From an uncultured Rhodospirillaceae bacterium (GTDB taxonomy: Bacteria; Pseudomonadota; Alphaproteobacteria; Rhodospirillales; UBA2165): DNA of 28,410 nucleotides. This document shows, one piece after another, positions 23,598 to 28,410 of this stretch. Made by a program: the position numbers and the translations under genes. The DNA lies in NCBI GenBank assembly GCA_913041095.1, contig CAJWIB010000003.1, positions 1 to 28,410 of the forward strand. Direction: 5' to 3'. The notes beneath the pieces are model-generated. The model made no database searches. It was not told the origin of the DNA and saw only the letters and a list, made by a program, of their open reading frames with translations. Position 1 is the stretch's first letter. Each line of letters begins with the position of its first letter.

Positions 23598-25433
23598 ATG
23601 AATAAGCTTGATTCTGTACGGTCCAGCAAAAAGCTGGTGGACCAATCGCGACCGATGACCGGTAATGAAGCCATTGCCCGCGGCGCTTGGGAAGCTGGTG
23701 TCAAAGTGGCGGCGGCCTATCCGGGCACACCCAGTACCGAAATTCTTGAGAACATGGCAACCTATAATGCCGACGATGTGGTGGCTCAATGGTCGACTAA
23801 TGAGAAAGTCTCCGTCGACACCGCTATCGGCGCTTCGCTCTCGGGTGTGCGGGCCTTGGCCGCGATGAAACATGTCGGATTGAACGTTGCTGCCGATTCA
23901 GTTATGTCGGTTACCTATATCGGCGTTCATGCCGGATTGGTGATTGTGGTGTGTGATGATCCAGGGCTCCACAGCTCGCAAAACGAACAGGATACCCGAG
24001 TTTTTGCCCGACTCGCGAATATCCCGGTTCTCGAGCCGGCCGATGCCCAAGAAGCCCTTGATTTTACCCGTTTGGCTTTTGATCTCAGTGAGTTCTTTGA
24101 TACCCCGGTGATTGTCCGGGCCACGACCCGGCTGTCTCATACCAGAAGTTCGGTGTCCATTGGCCCCAGAACAGAAGTCGAGCCCAAAGGTTGGGTTGAT
24201 GATTACAGGAAAACTGTGATGATCCCCGGCCACGCGCGGATCCGCCATCCCGTGGTGGTTGAACGGGTCGAAAAACTATCGGACTATTTTTCGGCGTCAC
24301 CTCTCAACCGTTGGGACAAGGGTGATAGAAGCTATGGTATTATCACCCATGGCACGTGTTACCCCTACGTCAAAGAGGTCGTGCCGGATGCCAGCATTTT
24401 AAAAATTGCCGCCTCCTATCCACTGCCCGAAAAACTAATTCAGGAATTTACTGCCACCGTCGACCGGGTCATTGTGGTCGAGGAACTGGAACCGGTCCTG
24501 GAGGTTGAAATCCGCGCCTTGGGTATCCCCGCCGAAGGTAAATCCTTATTCCCACGGGTCGGTGAGTTGGCACCGGAGGTTCTCCGAGAAGGTTTGGCCA
24601 GGGCAGGTTTGATCGAAGCCGCGACGGCACTTCATGATTGGCAAGTTGAGCCCCTTGCCCGTCCACCCGTACTGTGCGCCGGCTGTCCTCACACCACAAG
24701 TTATATGGCCTTGCGCGCAATTGACGCCTTGGTGCCGGGAGATATCGGCTGTTACACTCTGGCCGCTGTCGAGCCGCTTCAATCTATCGATGTCACGGTC
24801 TGCATGGGGGCGAGCATCGGCAACGCTGTCGGCATGGCCAAAGCCAACACCTCCGATCGGCCCATTGTCGCCACCATTGGCGATTCAACTTTTCTCCATT
24901 CCGGCATCCCGCCGCTGATTGACGCCGTCTATAATGACGCCAACATTACGGTTATTATCCTCGACAATAAAATTACTGCCATGACCGGTGGCCAAAACCA
25001 TCCGGGTACGGGCAAAACGCTCAGAGGCGAACAAACCCATGAAGTTGACTATGAAGAACTTTGTAAATCGGTTGGCGTCAAGTGGATCAAGACAGTCGAT
25101 CCATACGATACCGGTGAGTTGTTTCAGGCGCTCCGGGAAGCCACTGAATTCAGGGGTGTTTCGGTACTGATATCGTATCGTCCCTGTGTCCTTGATCCAG
25201 TCAAAATCAAGGGGCCGGCCCTGGTTGTCAAAGCCGCCACTTGCACCGCCTGTCAGGCCTGTATGAATTTGGGCTGCCCGGCGATCACCTGGATCGATGA
25301 ATTATTTGAAGATAAACACAAGGTGGAAATCAATCCGGTCTCCTGCATCGGTTGTTCGCTCTGTGCCCAGATATGTCCGTCCGATTGTATTCAGCCGTTA
25401 GCGCCATTGACGGAAACGTCAGTGATATCATGA
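23598..25433 (+). CDS. iorA: Indolepyruvate ferredoxin oxidoreductase alpha subunit-like (IorA)
   Basis: The catalytic subunit of an arylpyruvate:ferredoxin oxidoreductase: arylpyruvate + CoA + oxidised ferredoxin to arylacetyl-CoA + CO2. The 611 aa hold, in order, the pyrimidine-binding half (GNEAIARGAWEAGVKVAAAYPGTPSTEI in two stretches at residues 22-50), the TPP-binding half with LCAGCPHTTSY and GDSTFLHSGIPPLIDAV (about residue 428) through IILDNKITAMTGGQ, and a C-terminal double [4Fe-4S] ferredoxin domain starting at Cys549 (CTACQACMNLGCP, CIGCSLCAQICP). IorA normally needs an IorB gamma subunit, which the next gene supplies. Substrates known for the family are indolepyruvate, phenylpyruvate and hydroxyphenylpyruvate. 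Preceded by a perfect FNR box. Confidence 0.9.
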   Translation: MNKLDSVRSSKKLVDQSRPMTGNEAIARGAWEAGVKVAAAYPGTPSTEILENMATYNADDVVAQWSTNEKVSVDTAIGASLSGVRALAAMKHVGLNVAADSVMSVTYIGVHAGLVIVVCDDPGLHSSQNEQDTRVFARLANIPVLEPADAQEALDFTRLAFDLSEFFDTPVIVRATTRLSHTRSSVSIGPRTEVEPKGWVDDYRKTVMIPGHARIRHPVVVERVEKLSDYFSASPLNRWDKGDRSYGIITHGTCYPYVKEVVPDASILKIAASYPLPEKLIQEFTATVDRVIVVEELEPVLEVEIRALGIPAEGKSLFPRVGELAPEVLREGLARAGLIEAATALHDWQVEPLARPPVLCAGCPHTTSYMALRAIDALVPGDIGCYTLAAVEPLQSIDVTVCMGASIGNAVGMAKANTSDRPIVATIGDSTFLHSGIPPLIDAVYNDANITVIILDNKITAMTGGQNHPGTGKTLRGEQTHEVDYEELCKSVGVKWIKTVDPYDTGELFQALREATEFRGVSVLISYRPCVLDPVKIKGPALVVKAATCTACQACMNLGCPAITWIDELFEDKHKVEINPVSCIGCSLCAQICPSDCIQPLAPLTETSVIS

Positions 25434-25443
25434 GTATGAAATA

Positions 25444-26406
25444 ATGGATAAACTATCAGTTCAAGAAACCAAATCCAAAAAAGGCGGTCGGGCAAAAAAA
25501 GCAAAAACCCAGAAAGCTGAAATGACGAAAAACGTTTTGATCGTTGGCGTCGGCGGGCAGGGCGTCATCATGATATCCAAGGTACTGGCGCTGCTTTGTC
25601 AAACTCAGGGATATCAGGTCAAGCAAAGCGAAGTCCACGGCATGGCCAAACGCGGCGGCGGCGTGTTCAGTCATGTTCGTTTTGGCGAAGAGGTTTGGTC
25701 GCCAACCATTCCGATGGGTGAAGCCGACGTTCTCATTGCCCTAGAATGGGCTGAAGGCTTGCGCTGGTTGCCCCACTTAAAACACGACACCGGTATTTTC
25801 ATCGCCGATACCCAACAAATCGTGCCGCCGTTCGCCTGCCGCAACCGTACCGCTGGTGCTCAGACTGCCTACGTCAAGGAAACTCCGACCGAAATATTGG
25901 AAAAAGTGGCCGATGGTTATGCTTTGGATGCTGGTGGATTCGCCGAAGAATTGGGTAACTCCCGGGTAGCTAACACCATTCTCTTGGGTGCCTTATCGGC
26001 AAGTTTAGATTTTGCCGACGAAGACTGGCTTAATATCATCGCTAAATTCGTTCCCAAAGGTTCGGAAAAGGTCAATGAGCAGGCCTTCATGAAAGGCCGA
26101 GACTGGATTATCGAAGTGCGTGAAAATCCTGAGGAAATGCCGCGGGAAGCAACCCAGCCAGAAATGCCTATCCCGCCTGCCGGAGACGTCGATATCAGTC
26201 TCGATATTATCGATGACTGGTGTAAAAGCTGCGATATTTGTGTGCGTCTGTGCCCGGAGCGCTGCTTGGAACTTAATGAACAGCAAATCGTCCGGTTAAA
26301 AAAACCGGACGCCTGCACCGGCTGCCGGCTTTGCGAATGGCTTTGCCCCGATTTTGCTATCACCGTTAATCGGACGCCCGTTAATAAGAAAAAGGAAGCA
26401 GCTTAA
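25444..26406 (+). CDS. 2-oxoacid oxidoreductase gamma subunit fused to a 2[4Fe-4S] ferredoxin (delta) domain
   Basis: A 320-aa fusion. After a Lys-rich start, residues 30-230 form the gamma domain (NVLIVGVGGQGVIMISKVLA, SEVHGMAKRGGGVFSHVRFG, GNSRVANTILLGAL), closest in style to IorB. Residues 260-310 form a bacterial-type ferredoxin with two clusters, CKSCDICVRLCPERC and CTGCRLCEWLCPDF. IorB proteins usually stop after the gamma domain, and four-subunit Kor/Por enzymes have gamma and delta as separate chains. The fusion could therefore complete both IorA and the KorA/KorB-like pair. The start at 25444 follows the iorA stop by 10 bases; an internal ATG at 25522 would remove the Lys-rich part. 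korA follows with no gap. Confidence 0.88.
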   Translation: MDKLSVQETKSKKGGRAKKAKTQKAEMTKNVLIVGVGGQGVIMISKVLALLCQTQGYQVKQSEVHGMAKRGGGVFSHVRFGEEVWSPTIPMGEADVLIALEWAEGLRWLPHLKHDTGIFIADTQQIVPPFACRNRTAGAQTAYVKETPTEILEKVADGYALDAGGFAEELGNSRVANTILLGALSASLDFADEDWLNIIAKFVPKGSEKVNEQAFMKGRDWIIEVRENPEEMPREATQPEMPIPPAGDVDISLDIIDDWCKSCDICVRLCPERCLELNEQQIVRLKKPDACTGCRLCEWLCPDFAITVNRTPVNKKKEAA

Positions 26407-27543
26407 ATGTCCGGTAATTTAGAACACTTGCACGGCAATCACGCCTGTGCCCTGGCCGCCGTCGCTGCCGGGTGCCGCTTTTTTGCTGGCTATCCGATCA
26501 CCCCGTCATCCGAAATCGCCGAACGCATGTCGCGGGAACTCCCCAAAGTAGACGGCACCTTCATTCAGATGGAAGACGAAATTGCTTCCCTGTCAGCTGT
26601 GCTTGGCGCCTCATCGGGTGGCGTAAAATCCATGACCGCCACCAGCGGCCCCGGCTTTTCGCTCAAACAGGAAAATCTGGGCTATGCATCATTGGCCGAG
26701 ATTCCCTGCGTTATTGTCAATGTTATGCGCGGAGGGCCGTCTACCGGTATGCCGACCCGCCCGGCTCAATCTGATGTCATGCAGTCCCGCTGGGGTAGTC
26801 ATGGCGACCATCCAGTCATCGTCATCACGCCGGATTCGGTGAAAGAAGTCTATAGCGAAACAATCCGCGCCTTCGATCTATCGGAAAAATTCCGCGTGCC
26901 GGTAGTCTTAATGTTCGACCAGCTGATCGGTCATCTATTGGAAACTGTCGAAGTGGCTAATGTCAAAAAACTAAAAACCATTGAGCGCAAAGCAGCCAAA
27001 GGCAGCAAAGATAAATTCGAGCCTTACGCCATAACCAAAGACGCCGTGCCGCCGATGGCCCGGCCGGGTGATGGCATGAGAGTGCATACCACCGGCCTTA
27101 CCCATGCCGAGAGCGGCTTTCCTACCCAGGATACGGAAACCGTCACCCGCAACATGGATCGGCTATTGAGTAAACTCGAAATTAATAAAAAAGAGATCGA
27201 GAAATATGAATGCATTGAGACCGGCGATGCTGAGTATCTGATCGTTGCCATCGGCATTAGCGCCCGCGCTGCCCGACGGGCGGTGACGGATTTGCGCCAA
27301 GCTGGCGTCAAAGCGGGCCTGTTCCGGCCGATCACCCTCTGGCCTTTTCCGGAAGATGCTTATCGCAACGCGGCGGCCAAAGCCAAAGCTGTGCTAGTGC
27401 CGGAAATGAATGCGGGACAACTCGTCCTGGAAATTGAGCGGCTTACTTCAGACGCTAGCCAAGTAGTTGGGTTGAACAAAATTGACGGTGAAGCAATCGC
27501 GCCGGCGGAAATCGTTGCCAAAATCGAGGAGCTGGTAAAATAA
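26407..27543 (+). CDS. 2-oxoacid:acceptor oxidoreductase alpha subunit (KorA/PadG-like)
   Basis: The pyrimidine-binding alpha chain of a multi-subunit 2-oxoacid oxidoreductase, 378 aa. Family blocks are GNHACALAAVAAGCRFFAGY then PITPSSEIAE, QMEDEIASLSAVLGAS, TATSGPGFSLKQENLGYASL and VMRGGPSTGMPTRPAQSDVM. The length is that of the separate alpha subunit of four- or five-subunit enzymes, not of the gamma-alpha fusion (over 550 aa) of two-subunit KorAB. It therefore needs a gamma chain, and the gene immediately upstream encodes one. AAGGAAG lies upstream of the ATG. Possible substrates are 2-oxoglutarate, branched 2-oxoacids or phenylglyoxylate. Confidence 0.9.
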   Translation: MSGNLEHLHGNHACALAAVAAGCRFFAGYPITPSSEIAERMSRELPKVDGTFIQMEDEIASLSAVLGASSGGVKSMTATSGPGFSLKQENLGYASLAEIPCVIVNVMRGGPSTGMPTRPAQSDVMQSRWGSHGDHPVIVITPDSVKEVYSETIRAFDLSEKFRVPVVLMFDQLIGHLLETVEVANVKKLKTIERKAAKGSKDKFEPYAITKDAVPPMARPGDGMRVHTTGLTHAESGFPTQDTETVTRNMDRLLSKLEINKKEIEKYECIETGDAEYLIVAIGISARAARRAVTDLRQAGVKAGLFRPITLWPFPEDAYRNAAAKAKAVLVPEMNAGQLVLEIERLTSDASQVVGLNKIDGEAIAPAEIVAKIEELVK

Positions 27544-28410
27544 TGAATAAAATAGCTCCCGAAGACTACGCCAACAACCAAGCCACCCCGCCAGGTGATT
27601 TCGAGATTAAGGATTATCTTAGGCTCGATTTGATGCCTCATTTCATGTGTCCGGGTTGCGGCCACGGTATTGCGCTCCGGGCACTCATATGGGCGATCCA
27701 CGAGCTCAGTATTGAGAAGGACAATCTGGCCATCGTTTCAGGCATCGGGTGTTCGGGCCGGGTTGGCGCCTATATTGACGCTAGCACATTCCATTTCACC
27801 CACGGCCGCCCTTTGGCCATGGCCACAGGATTGAAGCTGGTCCGTCCCGAGCTGGAAGTTATCGTGATTTCCGGTGATGGCGATTGTCTGGCGATCGGTG
27901 GTAATCATTTGATCCATGCCTGCCGCCGTAATTTAGATATTACCTGCCTGATGCTCAACAATGAAGTTTACGGCATGACCGGCGGTCAGGTGTCGCCGAC
28001 CACATCTGAAACCATGCTGACGACGACAACAACAACCGGCAATATGGAACCGGCTTTTGATGCCTGTAAATTGGCCGAAGCCGCTGGGGCTGGCTTGGTT
28101 GGCCGCGAAGTTACCCTCCAGGTGCCGACGCTAAAAAATTTGATCAAGGAAGGCATTGCCCATGATGGCTTTTCATTCCTCGAAATTATTTCTGACTGCA
28201 CCGAAGTATATGGCCGCAAGAACGATCTCGGCGAAAGCTCGGAAATGATTCTCAAACAGAAAAGCGATCTCCGGCCTGAAGCTTTTTACGACACCGTCGA
28301 CCAGCCGTTTAGACCGAACAAGTTGGAGACCGGCGTTTTTGTCCGCAACAACCGACCCGAATATGGCGCCGCCTATCGGGCCCACACCCGCAAGGGTAAT
28401 ACCAAGGTGG
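27543..28410 (+). CDS. 2-oxoacid:acceptor oxidoreductase beta subunit (KorB/PadI-like), cut by the right edge
   Basis: The TPP-binding beta chain. The ATG overlaps the korA stop by one base (TAATG). The 289 visible codons cover FMCPGCGHGIALRALIWA with Cys36 and Cys39, GIGCSGRVGAYID, FHFTHGRPLAMATGLKL, and the TPP/Mg site ISGDGDCLAIGGNHLIHA (residues 110-127) through NNEVYGMTGGQVSPTT. After the catalytic part the sequence continues with a tail (LRPEAFYDTVDQPFRP and VRNNRPEYGAAYRAH) and is open at the window end. It pairs with the alpha subunit upstream. Whether a PadH-like NADH-binding subunit follows cannot be seen. Confidence 0.92.
   Translation, partial: MNKIAPEDYANNQATPPGDFEIKDYLRLDLMPHFMCPGCGHGIALRALIWAIHELSIEKDNLAIVSGIGCSGRVGAYIDASTFHFTHGRPLAMATGLKLVRPELEVIVISGDGDCLAIGGNHLIHACRRNLDITCLMLNNEVYGMTGGQVSPTTSETMLTTTTTTGNMEPAFDACKLAEAAGAGLVGREVTLQVPTLKNLIKEGIAHDGFSFLEIISDCTEVYGRKNDLGESSEMILKQKSDLRPEAFYDTVDQPFRPNKLETGVFVRNNRPEYGAAYRAHTRKGNTKV

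Overview
The window looks like chromosomal DNA of an alphaproteobacterium, probably of a Rhodospirillales-like lineage. The evidence is an rplM-rpsI pair whose S9 carries a long Ala/Glu-rich N-terminal extension, KdsB/KdsC for Kdo lipopolysaccharide, TRAP transport genes and a box (epoxybenzoyl-CoA) cluster. Base composition is near 50% GC in the genes, with AT-rich intergenic stretches. No rRNA, tRNA, CRISPR array or intact mobile element was seen. There are at least five decayed genes: gluconokinase, a periplasmic binding protein, a dienelactone hydrolase, a short-chain dehydrogenase and a sulfotransferase.

Layout. 1-680: the tail of an unidentified CDS, then non-coding sequence with a perfect 24-bp tandem duplication. 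680-5434 (minus): boxC, boxB and bclA, for aerobic benzoyl-CoA dearomatisation and ring opening. 5680-6612 (plus): a GNAT acetyltransferase and an Rrf2-type regulator. 6707-7210: gluconokinase with one in-frame stop. 7234-10174 (minus): a dctP-dctQ-dctM TRAP transporter. 10449-10694: binding-protein remnant. 10805-12045: kdsB-kdsC. 12243-13494 (minus): an atypical crotonase and a CoA-binding protein. 13795-14822: rplM-rpsI. 15095-16793: a four-helix membrane protein, a dienelactone hydrolase remnant and an enoyl-CoA hydratase. 16865-18463 (minus): a gamma-glutamyltransferase-like Ntn hydrolase. 18612-18693: SDR remnant. 18783-21686: a small basic ORF and a large Mo/W-bisPGD oxidoreductase. 21755-23034 (minus): sulfotransferase remnant, VOC protein and DUF6455-like protein. 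23598 to the right edge: a four-gene 2-oxoacid oxidoreductase operon, iorA-like, fused gamma/ferredoxin, korA-like and korB-like (cut by the edge).

How the genes may work together. The ends of the window carry enzymes that could form one route. An IorA-type enzyme can turn an arylpyruvate into an arylacetyl-CoA. A PadB-like molybdoenzyme could oxidise that to an arylglyoxylate. A KorAB/PadGI-type enzyme could decarboxylate the arylglyoxylate to benzoyl-CoA, and BoxB/BoxC would then epoxidise and open the ring. BclA would feed benzoate into the same pool. This is inference from family membership and gene order, not proof.

Regulation gives independent support. Perfect FNR/FixK-type palindromes (TTGAT-N4-ATCAA) lie in the boxC/GNAT intergenic region and upstream of iorA. 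Versions with one mismatch lie upstream of bclA and of dctP. At the iorA and bclA sites a -10-like hexamer sits at exactly the class II spacing. Together these suggest low-oxygen control of aromatic acid uptake and breakdown.
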